Shown here one piece after another: positions 1 through 8,455 of a DNA stretch of 45,444 nt (position 1 is its first letter; every line of letters starts with the position of its first letter). Position numbers and translations under genes: made by a program. Source of the stretch: Azonexus sp. (GTDB lineage: Bacteria; Pseudomonadota; Gammaproteobacteria; Burkholderiales; Rhodocyclaceae); assembly GCA_031277255.1 (NCBI GenBank), contig JAITMS010000020.1, positions 1 through 45,444 on the forward strand. The letters run 5' to 3'. The notes under the pieces are model-generated. The model was not told the DNA's origin, made no database searches, and saw only the letters and a program-made list of their open reading frames with translations.

Positions 1-26
1 ATCGACTTGAAACAGGGCGTCGCCAT
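1..26 (-). CDS. Possible 5' end of a gene running off the left edge (metallophosphoesterase-like?)
   Basis: A minus-strand reading frame begins at an ATG at 26 (alternative ATG at 59, preceded by GGAG) and leaves the window after about nine codons, reading MATPCFKS. In related betaproteobacteria a LpxH-like metallophosphoesterase often begins in a similar way, just before its metal-binding motif. The fragment is too short to identify. The direction fits the neighbouring minus-strand rfaE2 operon. Positions 27-172 show no other gene. Confidence 0.25.
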
Positions 27-172
27 TGTGGGAAAATCCCTTTGAAAACCGTCCACCATGTCTCCGAACAACCGTCAACGATGTGGCCGGTCTGTACACC
101 CGCAAGCGGGCGAGGGGAGTAAAGCGCATGGGCGCGGAAACAGATGTCCACACCGCTCTAATCCCGGCGCTG

Positions 173-661
173 TCAGAGCCGCCGGATTTTGCTCAGCAGC
201 GCCGTCGTCGATTGCTGGTGAATGAAGGGGATCGAGTGCACGCTGCCGCCCCAGCCGCGCACTTCCGTTGCGCCGACGATGCGCTCGACCGGCCAGTCGC
301 CGCCTTTGACGAGAATCTCCGGGCGGCAATCGACAATCCGCTGTAATGGCGTGTCCTCGTCAAACCAGGTGACCAGCGCGACAGCGCCGAGCGCCGCGAT
401 CACGGCCAGACGATCGGCCAGGGGATTGACCGGGCGGTCATCGCCCTTGCCCTGACGCTTGACCGAGGCGTCGCTGTTGAGCGCCACCACCAGCGCCGCG
501 CCAAGGGCGGCAGCCTCTGCCAGATAGGTGACGTGGCCGCGATGGAGGATGTCGAAACAGCCGTTGGTAAAGACCAGGGGCCGGGCCAGCCCGGCGGCGC
601 GGGCGGCAAACTGCTCCGGCGGGCAGATTTTGGCTTCAAAGGCGGGCGCGGCGGCGGTCAT
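173..661 (-). CDS. rfaE2: D-glycero-beta-D-manno-heptose 1-phosphate adenylyltransferase
   Basis: Transfers AMP from ATP to heptose-1-phosphate, giving ADP-heptose for the lipopolysaccharide inner core, in the cytoplasm. The 162-residue protein carries the nucleotidyltransferase signature FTNGCFDILHRGH near residues 31-43, where HxGH binds the nucleotide, and the usual family C-terminal block. It corresponds to the stand-alone C-terminal half of E. coli HldE, so the heptose-7-phosphate kinase half should be encoded elsewhere. It starts 8 bases after the BON-domain lipoprotein and shares an operon with gmhA, which acts earlier in the same pathway. Confidence 0.93.
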   Translation of the reverse strand: MTAAAPAFEAKICPPEQFAARAAGLARPLVFTNGCFDILHRGHVTYLAEAAALGAALVVALNSDASVKRQGKGDDRPVNPLADRLAVIAALGAVALVTWFDEDTPLQRIVDCRPEILVKGGDWPVERIVGATEVRGWGGSVHSIPFIHQQSTTALLSKIRRL

Positions 662-669
662 GGCAAGGG

Positions 670-1326
670 TCAGCGTTGTTCGACCGGCGCTGGCTGAGCG
701 GCGGTCGAACTGGCCTGGCCGGAGAACTGGCTGTCGATGCGCCGCGTTTCGGCTTCGTCGAGGATTTCAAAAATATTGACGACCTTGAGCACGCCCGATG
801 TGGTGCGGGCGACTTCGACCGCCACCCTGGCTTCGCGCTCATTGACGATGCCCATCAAGAAAGTGATGCCGCGCTCGGTGACGACTTTGACGTGGTTGGC
901 CGAAATCTGCTTGCTGTCGACCAGACGGCCCTTGACCTTGGAGGTGATGTAGCTGTCGTTGCTGCGGTTGCCGAGCGACGAGACAGGGCCGACGCCGAGT
1001 TCGTTGTAGACCTCGCGGACGCCCTCGATTTTGCGCATTTCCGCCTCGGCCGCCGCCTTGGCTTCGGCATTGGGCGCTTCGCCGGTCAGCAGCAGGCGCT
1101 TGTTATAGACGGTGATATTGACGTGGGACTGGTTCTGGTAGGGCGCGGGCAGGCGTCCGATGGCTTTGATTTCCATCGTCTGATCGTCGGTCTGGGTGCC
1201 GAGCGAGCGCCGGTCGTGGGCCGACATGACGCCGACGGCGGCGCCGGTGACGACGGCGGGGAAACAACCTGAGAGCATCGGCAGAACAGCGAGCAGGGCA
1301 AGGGCGGCAAGAGGCAGTTTGTTCAT
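670..1326 (-). CDS. dolP: BON-domain outer-membrane lipoprotein (DolP/YraP-like)
   Basis: The 218-residue protein has a lipoprotein signal ending at LSGC (Cys about residue 21), followed by two BON domains of roughly 70 residues each (about 50-115 and 125-190). BON domains bind phospholipid surfaces, and the E. coli homologue DolP supports outer-membrane integrity. Its ATG overlaps the gmhA stop codon by four bases (ATGA), indicating translational coupling. The gmhA-dolP neighbourhood is conserved in beta- and gammaproteobacteria. The C-terminal tail is Ala/Gln-rich and probably disordered. Confidence 0.88.
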   Translation of the reverse strand: MNKLPLAALALLAVLPMLSGCFPAVVTGAAVGVMSAHDRRSLGTQTDDQTMEIKAIGRLPAPYQNQSHVNITVYNKRLLLTGEAPNAEAKAAAEAEMRKIEGVREVYNELGVGPVSSLGNRSNDSYITSKVKGRLVDSKQISANHVKVVTERGITFLMGIVNEREARVAVEVARTTSGVLKVVNIFEILDEAETRRIDSQFSGQASSTAAQPAPVEQR

Positions 1327-1916
1327 GGGTCGACTCCGAGAAGAAGGGCGTCAATGCCATCGCAGAGGCAATGGAGGATGAGAAGATGGGTTTCCTGAAT
1401 ACGCGCCGTCCGCTCGGCGGGCACGCAGAGGTGAATGTCGTCGTCGGCCAGCATGGCGCCGATTTTGCCGCCATCGCGGCCGGTCAGGGCGATGACGGAC
1501 ATTTCCTGCTGATGCGCCGCCTCGATCGCCGCGATGACGTTGGCCGAGTTGCCGGAGGTCGAGATCGCCACCAGAGCGTCGCCAGCATGGCCGAGGCCGC
1601 GCACCTGCCGCGCGAAAATCCGCTCGAAGGCATAATCGTTGGCGACGGCGGTCAGAATCGAACTATCGGTGGTCAGGGCAATGGCCGCCAGTTCCTGCCG
1701 CTCGGCCTCGAAGCGGCCAATCAGTTCGGCGGCGAAATGCTGGGCGTCGGCCGCCGAGCCGCCATTGCCGCAGACGAGAATCTTGCCGCCGCCGATGAGG
1801 CAGGCGGTCAACGTCTCGATCGCGGCGGCAATCGGCGGCGCCAGAAGCTCGACGGCTTGCAGCTTGGTTTGGACGCTGTCTTCAAAATGCTGGGCAACGC
1901 GGGCAATCAGATCCAT
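1323..1916 (-). CDS. gmhA: Phosphoheptose isomerase / SIS-domain protein
   Basis: Converts sedoheptulose-7-phosphate to D-glycero-D-manno-heptose-7-phosphate, the first step of ADP-heptose synthesis. Hallmarks are CGNGGSAADAQHFAAE and STSGNSANV, the sugar-phosphate loops of the SIS fold. The frame is open to an ATG at 1949, but the ATG at 1916 (MDLIARVAQHFEDS) matches the usual family N-terminus and gives 197 residues. The yraN-like frame upstream ends by overlapping this ATG. DiaA, a DnaA-binding paralogue, has a similar sequence, but adjacency to rfaE2 favours GmhA. Confidence 0.88.
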   Translation of the reverse strand: MDLIARVAQHFEDSVQTKLQAVELLAPPIAAAIETLTACLIGGGKILVCGNGGSAADAQHFAAELIGRFEAERQELAAIALTTDSSILTAVANDYAFERIFARQVRGLGHAGDALVAISTSGNSANVIAAIEAAHQQEMSVIALTGRDGGKIGAMLADDDIHLCVPAERTARIQETHLLILHCLCDGIDALLLGVDP

Positions 1917-2022
1917 CGGCTCGGCTTCGGGGTGAAACTGGGCGGCCATTTTACATCACCGCCAGCAAAGACCTCGAAGCGCGCCTGTCGTCGGGATGCG
2001 ACAGCTATGGCCCCGGCAACTC
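1912..2022 (-). pseudogene. yraN: 3' remnant of yraN (UPF0102 family)
   Basis: A minus-strand frame, open only from about 2022 to a TGA overlapping the gmhA start, reads SRRQARFEVFAGGDVKW before a short tail. This resembles the conserved YraN C-terminus (CRFDV...G..VEW), and yraN is the usual gene upstream of gmhA and dolP. The coding similarity ends exactly at the inner edge of the inverted-repeat element starting at 2012. No yraN N-terminus is visible on the element's far side, so the gene was truncated rather than simply interrupted. The match is from memory and short. Confidence 0.5.
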
Positions 2023-2190
2023 AATATTGAACACCCCGTTCGGGCTGAGCCTGTCCCTTCGACAGCCTCAGGACAGGCGAAGCCCGTCCTGAGCTTTACC
2101 GAAGGGTCCGTTCTCCACCGCCCTTCGACTTCGCTCAGAGCGAACGGTCATTGAGAGACAACGGTTCAAGTTCAATATTTAGCTGCCGGG
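2012..2190. repeat. MITE-like element with 21-nt terminal inverted repeats and REP core (copy 1)
   Basis: The ends at 2012-2032 (cccggcaact...) and 2170-2190 (...gctgccggg) are inverted copies with two mismatches in 21 positions. Between them lie REP-type palindromes of the ttcgggctgagcctg / cttcgacttcgctcag kind. A second element with the same ends lies at 13093-13217. It has no coding capacity. It fills most of the 306-base gap between gmhA and the MNT gene; the rest (2191-2255) holds the leader of the MNT gene. Confidence 0.75.
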
Positions 2191-2255
2191 TCTATGTATG
2201 CTAACCTGCGAAAAAGCGCCTGGATTGGAAACCCAAGGACAAAAGGAATCGCCAC

Positions 2256-2546
2256 ATGAAACCCTCCGAAGCCTTGACATCAAATCGCAGCGCCATTCGA
2301 CGCATCGTCGAATCTCATCGCGCCCGGAATGCGCGTGTGTTTGGCTCCGTGCTACACGGTCAGGATACGGATGAAAGCGATCTTGATCTCCTGATCGACC
2401 CCACGCCGGAAACAACGCTATTCGACATTGGCGCAATTCGCCATGAATTGGGTAAATTGCTCGGCGTGTCGGTAGACGTACTCACCTCCAAGGCCTTGCC
2501 CGACAACTTCCGCGACAAGGTACTCGCAGAAGCGCGTCCTGTATGA
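2256..2546 (+). CDS. mntA: MNT-type nucleotidyltransferase antitoxin
   Basis: The 96-residue minimal nucleotidyltransferase has the signature GSVLHGQDTDESDLDLLID, with G30-S31 and the metal-binding pair D42 and D44. MntA-type proteins inactivate a partner HEPN ribonuclease (HepT) by AMPylation. A Shine-Dalgarno AAGGA lies eight bases before the ATG. The partner frame begins in the usual ATGA overlap with this stop codon but terminates after ten codons, so the antitoxin appears orphaned. It could act on another HEPN toxin elsewhere or be decaying. Confidence 0.8.
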   Translation: MKPSEALTSNRSAIRRIVESHRARNARVFGSVLHGQDTDESDLDLLIDPTPETTLFDIGAIRHELGKLLGVSVDVLTSKALPDNFRDKVLAEARPV

Positions 2547-2575
2547 CACTCGACCAACAGCGCATCGCCGACTAG
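2543..2575 (+). pseudogene. Truncated HEPN toxin (HepT) start
   Basis: An ATG overlapping the MNT stop opens a frame reading MTLDQQRIAD and then TAG. This is how HepT partners typically begin (M-x-x-D-x-x-R-[IL]-x-D), but no RX4-6H active-site motif appears in any frame downstream. The frame continues open after the TAG to 2821 with unrelated sequence, so the toxin was replaced rather than interrupted by one point mutation. Confidence 0.5.
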
Positions 2576-2784
2576 CAGCCTCGTTTGGTCTGCATTGTGG
2601 TTGGGCCTACAAAGTTCGAGCCAAGGCGCAAAGCTGCGACGCTGACGCCAGGCGCTGATTTATCTCACCTCTGGTTATCACGCCTCCTTCTCACGATCAG
2701 TCACCCTCTCGCAGTTGCGCTTCACTTCACTCGTTGTGACCAACTTATGGCAGGATTTCCACCCGCAGGAGTGCGCACCGCACA
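2576..2784. other. Intergenic stretch without a recognised gene
   Basis: Between the lost HEPN partner and the asd terminator I see no supported gene. A plus-strand frame from 2585 is open for 78 codons but lacks an ATG start, a ribosome-binding site or recognisable similarity. The sequence is less GC-rich than its neighbours, consistent with accessory DNA. Confidence 0.5.
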
Positions 2785-2815
2785 TGAAAAACCGGGGCAA
2801 AAACCCCGGTTTTGT
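2785..2815 (-). terminator. Rho-independent terminator after asd
   Basis: A perfect 9-bp stem (aaaccgggg / ccccggttt, arms 2789-2797 and 2804-2812, 6-base loop) is followed on the minus strand by a run of T. It lies 20 bases beyond the asd stop and should end the leu-asd transcript. The A-rich flank could also let it work in the other direction. Confidence 0.8.
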
Positions 2816-2832
2816 TATTGACAGCAGGGCAA

Positions 2833-3966
2833 TCAGGCTTCCAGAAGGATACGCAAGATGCGCCGCAGCGGTTCGGCAGCGCCCCACAGAAGCTGGTCGC
2901 CGCAGGTGAAGGCGGCCAGATACTCCGGCCCCATCGCCATTTTGTGCAGACGGCAAACCGGTACGGCAAGCGTGCCGGTGACGGCGGCGGGGGTGAGTTC
3001 GCGTTCGGAGGCTTGGCGCTCGTTCGGCACGACCTTGACCCAGGGATTGGCTGCGGCCAGCATGTCGCTGATCTCGTCCAGCGGCGCGTTTTTCCTGAGC
3101 TTGATGGTCAGCGCCTGGCTGTGGCAGCGCATGGCGCCGATGCGGACGCAAAGGCCGTCGACAGGAATCGAGCCGGGACTGCGGAAGGCGGGTTTGCCGA
3201 GAATCTTGTTGCATTCGGCGCCGCCCTTCCATTCTTCTTTCGACTGGCCGTCGTCGACCGGCACGTCGATCCACGGAATCAGCGAACCGGCCAGCGGCGT
3301 ATCGCGGAAATGCTTTTTCGGCAGCGCCTCGGAGCGAATGGCGGCGGCTACCCGGCGGTCGATGTCGAGAATGGCCGAGGCCGGATCGGCCAGCAGGTCC
3401 TTGACGGCATCGTGAATGACGCCCATCTGGGCGATCAGTTCGCGCATATTCTGCGCCCCGGCCCCGGAAGCGGCCTGATAGGTCATCGAAGTCGCCCATT
3501 CGACAAGATCGTTCTGAAAGAGGCCGCCCAGACCCATGAGCATGAGCGACACGGTGCAGTTGCCGCCGATCCAGTTGTTGCCCCCGTTGGCGAGCGCGTC
3601 CTTGATGACCTTCAGATTGACCGGATCGAGAACGATCACCGCGTCATCCGCCATGCGCAGCGCCGAGGCGGCGTCGATCCAGTGACCGCCCCAGCCTTCG
3701 CCGCGCAGTTTGGGGAACACCGCCTTGCTGTAATCGCCGCCCTGGCAGGTGATGATGATGTCGCAGGCTTTCAGGGCCGCGATATTGTCCGCCGCCAGCA
3801 GGGGCTGCGCTGCCTCCTTGCCGCCAAACACCGGCGCTTTGCCGCCGGCGGCGGAGGTCGAAAAATACACCGGCTCGATATGGGCAAAATCGCCTTCTTC
3901 CACCATCCGCTGCATCAGCACGGAACCGACCATGCCACGCCAACCAACCAGACCAACTTTCTTCAT
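2833..3966 (-). CDS. asd: Aspartate-semialdehyde dehydrogenase
   Basis: Reduces aspartyl-4-phosphate to aspartate semialdehyde with NADPH, the branch point to lysine/diaminopimelate, threonine and methionine. The 377-residue protein begins [15 protein letters not shown] (Rossmann dinucleotide loop), has its catalytic Cys at about residue 137 in GGNCTVS, and is the length of the E. coli-type enzyme. The frame is open to 4140, but the upstream part is translated repeat. The ATG at 3966 has GGAG nine bases upstream. It is the last gene of the leu cluster, and dapA, the next lysine-branch enzyme, is at 24130. Confidence 0.95.
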   Translation of the reverse strand: MKKVGLVGWRGMVGSVLMQRMVEEGDFAHIEPVYFSTSAAGGKAPVFGGKEAAQPLLAADNIAALKACDIIITCQGGDYSKAVFPKLRGEGWGGHWIDAASALRMADDAVIVLDPVNLKVIKDALANGGNNWIGGNCTVSLMLMGLGGLFQNDLVEWATSMTYQAASGAGAQNMRELIAQMGVIHDAVKDLLADPASAILDIDRRVAAAIRSEALPKKHFRDTPLAGSLIPWIDVPVDDGQSKEEWKGGAECNKILGKPAFRSPGSIPVDGLCVRIGAMRCHSQALTIKLRKNAPLDEISDMLAAANPWVKVVPNERQASERELTPAAVTGTLAVPVCRLHKMAMGPEYLAAFTCGDQLLWGAAEPLRRILRILLEA

Positions 3967-4080
3967 TGCTGACAACTCCAGATATAAGCCTTGTTCAACG
4001 CGCGTTTCAGATATCAGATGACAGGAATCAGGGATCAGTTCAATTTCCGCCGCCCTCTCCCCCCAAACCCTCTCTCCCGG

Positions 4081-4106
4081 CCTCTCTCCCGCAAGCGGGA
4101 GAGAGG
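4081..4106. repeat. Perfect hairpin of the CCTCTCTCCC / GGGAGAGAGG repeat family
   Basis: Perfect 12-nt arms (4081-4092 and 4095-4106) flank a 2-base loop. Related C-rich sequence extends from about 4051. A relative of this repeat lies inside tilS at 25903-25943. It is between leuB and asd, and there is no T-run to make it a standard terminator. Confidence 0.75.
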
Positions 4107-4143
4107 GGGTAGTTTCCGCGCCTTCGGCGCGCAAAAACAACTG

Positions 4144-4171
4144 TCCTCTGTCTTCCGTCCTCTGTCCTCAG
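4144..4171. repeat. TCCTCTG heptamer array (copy 1)
   Basis: Four 7-nt units (TCCTCTG, TCTTCCG, TCCTCTG, TCCTCAG) lie directly against the leuB stop codon (4173-4175). Similar four- or three-unit arrays occur at 10119, 10377 and 38260. Confidence 0.75.
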
Positions 4172-4172
4172 A

Positions 4173-5228
4173 TCACCCCATCGCCGCCAGTACCGCGTCG
4201 CCCATGGCTTGGGTGCCAACCTTGTTCGCCCCGCGCTCGTAGATGTCGCCGGTGCGGTAGCCCTGGGCCAGTACTTTTTTGACAGCGTTTTCGATGCGCT
4301 GCGCGTCGTCTTCGAGGTTGAAGGTGTAGCGCAGCATCATCGCCGCCGAGAGGATGGTGGCGAGCGGGTTGGCGACGCCCTTGCCAGCGATGTCCGGGGC
4401 CGAACCGTGCGATGGCTCGTACATGCCCTTGTTGTTGTCGTCGAGCGAGGCCGACGGCAACATGCCGATCGAGCCGGTCAACATCGAGGCTTCGTCGGAC
4501 AGAATATCGCCAAACATGTTGCCGGTGACCATCACGTCGAACTGCCGGGGCGCTTTGACAAGCTGCATGGCGGCGTTATCGACCAGCATGTGACTGAGTT
4601 CGACATCCGGGTAGTCGCGGGCCATTTCCGTCATCACATCGCGCCACAACTGGGTGCATTCGAGGACATTCATCTTGTCCACCGAACACAGCCGCTTGCC
4701 CCGCTTTTGCGCCGCCCGGAAGGCGACATGGCCGATGCGGCGGATTTCCGACTCGCTGTAGACCATCGTATTGAAGCCGACCCGCTCGCCGTTTTCCTCG
4801 CGCACGCCGCGCGGCTGGCCGAAATAGATGTCGCCGGTCAGTTCGCGGACGATCAGGATGTCCAGCCCGGCAACGACTTCCGCCTTCAGGGTCGAGGCGT
4901 CGGCCAGTTCCGGGTAAAGAATCGCCGGGCGCAGGTTGGCGAACAGGCTGAGGTCTTTGCGGATGCCGAGCAGCCCGCGCTCCGGGCGTTTTTCGCGCGG
5001 CAGCGCATCCCACTGCGGCCCACCGACCGCGCCGAGCAGCACGGCATCGGCTTCACGGGTCAATTGCCGGGTCGCTTCCGGGAAGGGATCGCCGGTGGCG
5101 TCAAACGCGCCGCCGCCGATCAGGGCTTCCTCCATTTCAAACGGGCGACCCAGCGCCTGCAAGACACGCACCGCCTCGGCCATGATTTCCGGGCCGATGC
5201 CATCGCCGGGTAGAACGCAGATTTTCAT
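4173..5228 (-). CDS. leuB: 3-isopropylmalate dehydrogenase
   Basis: Oxidatively decarboxylates 3-isopropylmalate to 2-oxoisocaproate with NAD+, the third step of leucine synthesis. The 351-residue protein shows the family start [15 protein letters not shown], the substrate-site region YFGQPRG, and the metal and NAD signature around [25 protein letters not shown] with [11 protein letters not shown] strong AGGAG lies eight bases before the ATG. An inserted phospholipase D-like gene and a large hairpin separate it from leuD, so it may need its own promoter. Confidence 0.96.
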   Translation of the reverse strand: MKICVLPGDGIGPEIMAEAVRVLQALGRPFEMEEALIGGGAFDATGDPFPEATRQLTREADAVLLGAVGGPQWDALPREKRPERGLLGIRKDLSLFANLRPAILYPELADASTLKAEVVAGLDILIVRELTGDIYFGQPRGVREENGERVGFNTMVYSESEIRRIGHVAFRAAQKRGKRLCSVDKMNVLECTQLWRDVMTEMARDYPDVELSHMLVDNAAMQLVKAPRQFDVMVTGNMFGDILSDEASMLTGSIGMLPSASLDDNNKGMYEPSHGSAPDIAGKGVANPLATILSAAMMLRYTFNLEDDAQRIENAVKKVLAQGYRTGDIYERGANKVGTQAMGDAVLAAMG

Positions 5229-5270
5229 TCAATATCTCCTAAGTTAGCCAAGGCATGTTGGCGTAGCGGG

Positions 5271-5352
5271 CGTAGGCTGGGATGGAGTGAAACGAAATCC
5301 CAGCTTGCAGCGGCCAATGCTGGGATTCCACGTTGTTCCATCCCAGCCTACG
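5271..5352. repeat. Large imperfect hairpin repeat (34-nt arms)
   Basis: Arms at 5271-5304 (cgtaggctgggatgga...) and 5319-5352 (...tccatcccagcctacg) are inverted copies differing only in a few central positions, with a 14-nt spacer. Repeats of this ggctgggat type occur in many proteobacterial genomes. It lies between leuB and the PLD-like gene and would form a long stem in the transcript. Confidence 0.8.
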
Positions 5353-5425
5353 GCCCTGGGTTAAGCAGGCGTGTGCGTTGGTGACGGATTGGAGAGGTTC
5401 GGAGGTCACTCAACGCACAACATTC

Positions 5426-6124
5426 TCACAGTCGAAAATTCTCAGGCCACAAAAAATATGGGCCGAATTTCGGACTCATGCGAAATTCACCGCCAACTTC
5501 CTTTCCTTTGGCAGTGATATAGTTTTTTCCATCCCTTACTTCAAGATAACCAAGTTTAACCAAGCGTTCGATCAATTCATTGGTTTTGACCCCTACCTTC
5601 TGGGCCAACTTTGATGTTGTCAATTTGTCTGATGTTGATTCCTCTCCCTCAGCAGAGGACTCCGCTTCTTTCTCGATTGTTTCTACGGAAATTCGGATTT
5701 CATCACTGACACGAATAATGCGTTGTGCTTCCTCGTAGGTTTCCCTGTAGAGGTCAGGGTCTTCCGAACGGCGAATGAGAACCCCCATTTCATTGTTGTT
5801 TACCTGGCTAAACTCATAAAGGTTCAGGCTTGTGATGATGCAAAACTCCTCGTTCAAATAACACTTGGCATGGAGATTCTTACAGAAACTTGTACGGAGA
5901 AAGGTAAGCTCTCTCAGCCAGTTGATTTCTCCGGGCTGTAGCTCGCTTTTGCCATAAACAATGCGGACATCAATCTTGAGGCGATTCTTGTCCTCAAGAA
6001 GTTCTTTAATTCTGTCATTGAGGCGAAGAAAAGGACTGATAAGAACAAGTCGATCCTTGGCGCTCTTGATAAGTTCTTCGAGAAAATAGTTTGTCGCGCT
6101 CGTGTTCAGAAACTTTGCCATCAT
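5426..6124 (-). CDS. Phospholipase D-like protein with C-terminal winged-helix-like region
   Basis: The 232-residue protein has one PLD half-site: LHAKCYLNEEFCIITSLNLY carries H85 and K87 of HxK, then S99, N101 and E112. Proteins with one half-site usually dimerise to form the active centre. Residues about 140-170 are an acidic, Ser/Glu-rich linker; residues about 168-212 resemble a helix-turn-helix. GGAG lies just before the tandem ATGs at 6124 and 6121; 6121 has the better spacing. Base composition is clearly more AT-rich than the flanking leu genes, suggesting transfer. The substrate (nucleic acid or lipid) cannot be told. It sits between leuD and leuB. Confidence 0.7.
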   Translation of the reverse strand: MMAKFLNTSATNYFLEELIKSAKDRLVLISPFLRLNDRIKELLEDKNRLKIDVRIVYGKSELQPGEINWLRELTFLRTSFCKNLHAKCYLNEEFCIITSLNLYEFSQVNNNEMGVLIRRSEDPDLYRETYEEAQRIIRVSDEIRISVETIEKEAESSAEGEESTSDKLTTSKLAQKVGVKTNELIERLVKLGYLEVRDGKNYITAKGKEVGGEFRMSPKFGPYFLWPENFRL

Positions 6125-6161
6125 GACTCCAGATAATGATGTCGTTTGATGAGAATCAGCT

Positions 6162-6803
6162 CTAGCCCGCAAACAACCAAGGCTGTTCAACCCGCCGTTT
6201 TTCCTCAAACGCCCTGATCTTGTCGGCATGGCGCAGCGTCAAACCGATGTCGTCCCAACCGTTCAACAAACACTCCTTGCGGAAGGCGTCGATCTCGAAC
6301 GGGATGCCGTGGCCGTCGGGGCGAATCACCGCTTGGGCGGGCAGGTCGACCGTCAGTTTGTAGCCGGGCGTTGCCTCGACCTGTTGCAACAGCGCGGCGA
6401 TTTCGCCAGCGGGCAGGACGATGGGCAGGACGCCGTTTTTGAAGCAGTTGTTGAAGAAAATGTCGGCGAAGGATTCGGCGAGAATCGCTTTGAAACCGAA
6501 ATCGAGCAGCGCCCACGGGGCGTGTTCGCGGGAACTGCCGCAACCGAAATTGGCCCGCGTCAGGAGAATTTCCGCGCCCTGATAGCGCGGCTGGTTGAGG
6601 ACGAAATGAGGGTTTTTCGGGCGCTGCGAACAATCCTGACCGGGCTGGCCGACATCCATGTAGCGCCATTCGTCAAAGGCGTTGGGGCCGAAGCCGGAAC
6701 GCTTGATCGACTTCAGGAACTGCTTGGGGATGATGGCGTCGGTATCGACATTGTTGCGGTCGAGCGGCGCGACCAGTCCTTCGAGACGAACAAACTTATC
6801 CAT
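6162..6803 (-). CDS. leuD: 3-isopropylmalate dehydratase small subunit
   Basis: With LeuC it isomerises 2-isopropylmalate to 3-isopropylmalate in leucine synthesis. The 213-residue protein is full length and shows the swivelling-domain motif [15 protein letters not shown] and the N-terminal [12 protein letters not shown]. Its ATG overlaps the TAA of the upstream lipoprotein gene (TAATG), so the two are translationally coupled. Normally leuB follows directly; here the PLD-like gene intervenes. Confidence 0.96.
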   Translation of the reverse strand: MDKFVRLEGLVAPLDRNNVDTDAIIPKQFLKSIKRSGFGPNAFDEWRYMDVGQPGQDCSQRPKNPHFVLNQPRYQGAEILLTRANFGCGSSREHAPWALLDFGFKAILAESFADIFFNNCFKNGVLPIVLPAGEIAALLQQVEATPGYKLTVDLPAQAVIRPDGHGIPFEIDAFRKECLLNGWDDIGLTLRHADKIRAFEEKRRVEQPWLFAG

Positions 6804-6991
6804 TATTCCACCGCGTCCTGAACGGCCTCGCCGCTCTTTTTCAGGGCTTCGCCAACCGCCTGGCCGCCTTGTCTGATGACTTCGCCGGTTTTTTCAACGC
6901 CGATTTCGGCGTCCTTCTTGACGCCCTCCACCGTATTGCTGCAAGCGGCGAGGCCCAGCGCCAGCAACACGATCCACAGATATTTGCTCAT
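6803..6991 (-). CDS. Entericidin-like small lipoprotein
   Basis: The 62-residue protein has a hydrophobic signal (residues 3-14) and lipobox LAAC with Cys at about 17, followed by an amphipathic helical tail rich in Gly, Glu and Lys ([20 protein letters not shown]). This matches the entericidin/EcnAB lipoprotein type. A small lipoprotein between leuC and leuD is a recurring arrangement in betaproteobacteria, so this is not an insertion. Its relation to leucine synthesis is unknown. Confidence 0.75.
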   Translation of the reverse strand: MSKYLWIVLLALGLAACSNTVEGVKKDAEIGVEKTGEVIRQGGQAVGEALKKSGEAVQDAVE

Positions 6992-7003
6992 TGCCGATTC
7001 TCC

Positions 7004-8410
7004 TTACAAAATCTCGCGCACATCGGCGAAGCGCCCGGCAATCGCCGCCGCCGCCGCCATCGCCGGACTGAGCAGATGCGTCCGCCCGCCCGCGCCCTGG
7101 CGTCCTTCAAAATTGCGGTTCGAGGTCGAGGCACAACGCTCGCCCGGTTCCAGACGGTCGGCGTTCATCGCCAGACACATCGAACAGCCCGGCTCGCGCC
7201 ACTCAAAACCGGCGGCGCGAAAAATCTTGTCCAGCCCCTCGGCCTCGGCCTGGTGCTTGACCAGCCCGGAACCCGGCACGGCCAGCGCCAGCTTGATGTT
7301 GGCGGCGATATGGCGGCCCTGCAAGACCGCCGCCGCCTGGCGCAGATCCTCGATGCGCGAATTGGTGCAGGAGCCGATGAAAACCTTGTCGATGGCGATT
7401 TTTTGCAGCGGCGTGTTGGGGTTCAGCCCCATGTAGTGCAGCGCCCGCTCCATGCCCTCGCGCTTGACCGGATCGCTCTCCTTGGCCGGGTCGGGCACTG
7501 CGCCGTCAATCGCCGCCACCATTTCCGGCGAGGTGCCCCAGGTCACTTGCGGGCGGATGCTTGCGGCGGGCAGATTGACCACCCGGTCAAACGCCGCTCC
7601 GGCGTCGGAATGGAGCGTCCGCCAGTAAGCGGCGGCCTTGTCCCAGGTGTCGCCCGTTGGCGAGAAGGGACGGCCCTTGAGGTAGTTGATGGTCGTCTCG
7701 TCGACGGCGACGAAGCCCATCCGCGCCCCGCCCTCGATCGCCATGTTGCACAGGGTCATCCGCCCTTCCATCGACAGGCCGCGGATGGCGCTGCCGCCGA
7801 ACTCGATGGCGTAACCCGTGCCGCCCGCCGTGCCGATGACGCCGATGATCGCCAGCGCCACGTCCTTGGCCGTGACGCCTTGGCCGAGCTTGCCGTCGAC
7901 GTGAATCAGCATGGTTTTCGATTTTTTCTGCAACAGGCACTGTGTCGCCAGCACGTGTTCGACTTCCGAGGTGCCGATGCCGAGCGCCAGACAGCCGAAA
8001 GCGCCGTGCGTCGAGGTGTGCGAATCGCCGCTGACGACGGCCATGCCCGGCAGCGTCGCGCCATTTTCCGGGCCGATGACGTGGACGATGCCCTGACGCG
8101 GGTCTTTGAAGGGAAAATAAGCCAGCGCGCCGACGCTCTGGATGTTGGCGTCAAGCGTCTCGACCTGCTGGCGCGAGACGGGGTCCTGAATGCCCTCGTC
8201 CCAGTGGTCGGTCGGCGTGTTGTGGTCGACCGTGGCGACGATGGAACTGACCCGCCACGGTTTGCGGCCCGCCAGTTTCAGCCCCTCGAAAGCCTGCGGA
8301 CTGGTCACTTCGTGCACCAGATGGCGGTCGATATACAGCAGCGCCGTGCCGTCGGGTTCCTGATGGACGACGTGGTTTTGCCAAAGTTTGTCGTAAAGTG
8401 TCTGGGCCAT
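7004..8410 (-). CDS. leuC: 3-isopropylmalate dehydratase large subunit
   Basis: The [4Fe-4S] large subunit of isopropylmalate isomerase, 468 residues. Cluster ligands are visible as the Cys in [14 protein letters not shown] and the CxxC of [24 protein letters not shown] is also typical. The ATG at 8410 ([16 protein letters not shown]) is the family start; the frame upstream is open much further but is the antisense of fapA. It is the first gene of the leu cluster and is divergent from fapA across an 84-base gap. Confidence 0.97.
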   Translation of the reverse strand: MAQTLYDKLWQNHVVHQEPDGTALLYIDRHLVHEVTSPQAFEGLKLAGRKPWRVSSIVATVDHNTPTDHWDEGIQDPVSRQQVETLDANIQSVGALAYFPFKDPRQGIVHVIGPENGATLPGMAVVSGDSHTSTHGAFGCLALGIGTSEVEHVLATQCLLQKKSKTMLIHVDGKLGQGVTAKDVALAIIGVIGTAGGTGYAIEFGGSAIRGLSMEGRMTLCNMAIEGGARMGFVAVDETTINYLKGRPFSPTGDTWDKAAAYWRTLHSDAGAAFDRVVNLPAASIRPQVTWGTSPEMVAAIDGAVPDPAKESDPVKREGMERALHYMGLNPNTPLQKIAIDKVFIGSCTNSRIEDLRQAAAVLQGRHIAANIKLALAVPGSGLVKHQAEAEGLDKIFRAAGFEWREPGCSMCLAMNADRLEPGERCASTSNRNFEGRQGAGGRTHLLSPAMAAAAAIAGRFADVREIL

Positions 8411-8455
8411 GAGTCGCTTCAAATAATTTGCGGCAAAAAAGCGGTGAAGCAGAAA

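Noticed and set aside
2585-2821. 78-codon plus-strand frame after the truncated HEPN start
   Set aside because: It begins with TTG, has no ribosome-binding site, runs through the asd terminator and matches no family I know.
3967-4140. 58-residue N-terminal extension of Asd
   Set aside because: It is translated repeat DNA ([16 protein letters not shown]). The family start and a ribosome-binding site are at 3966.
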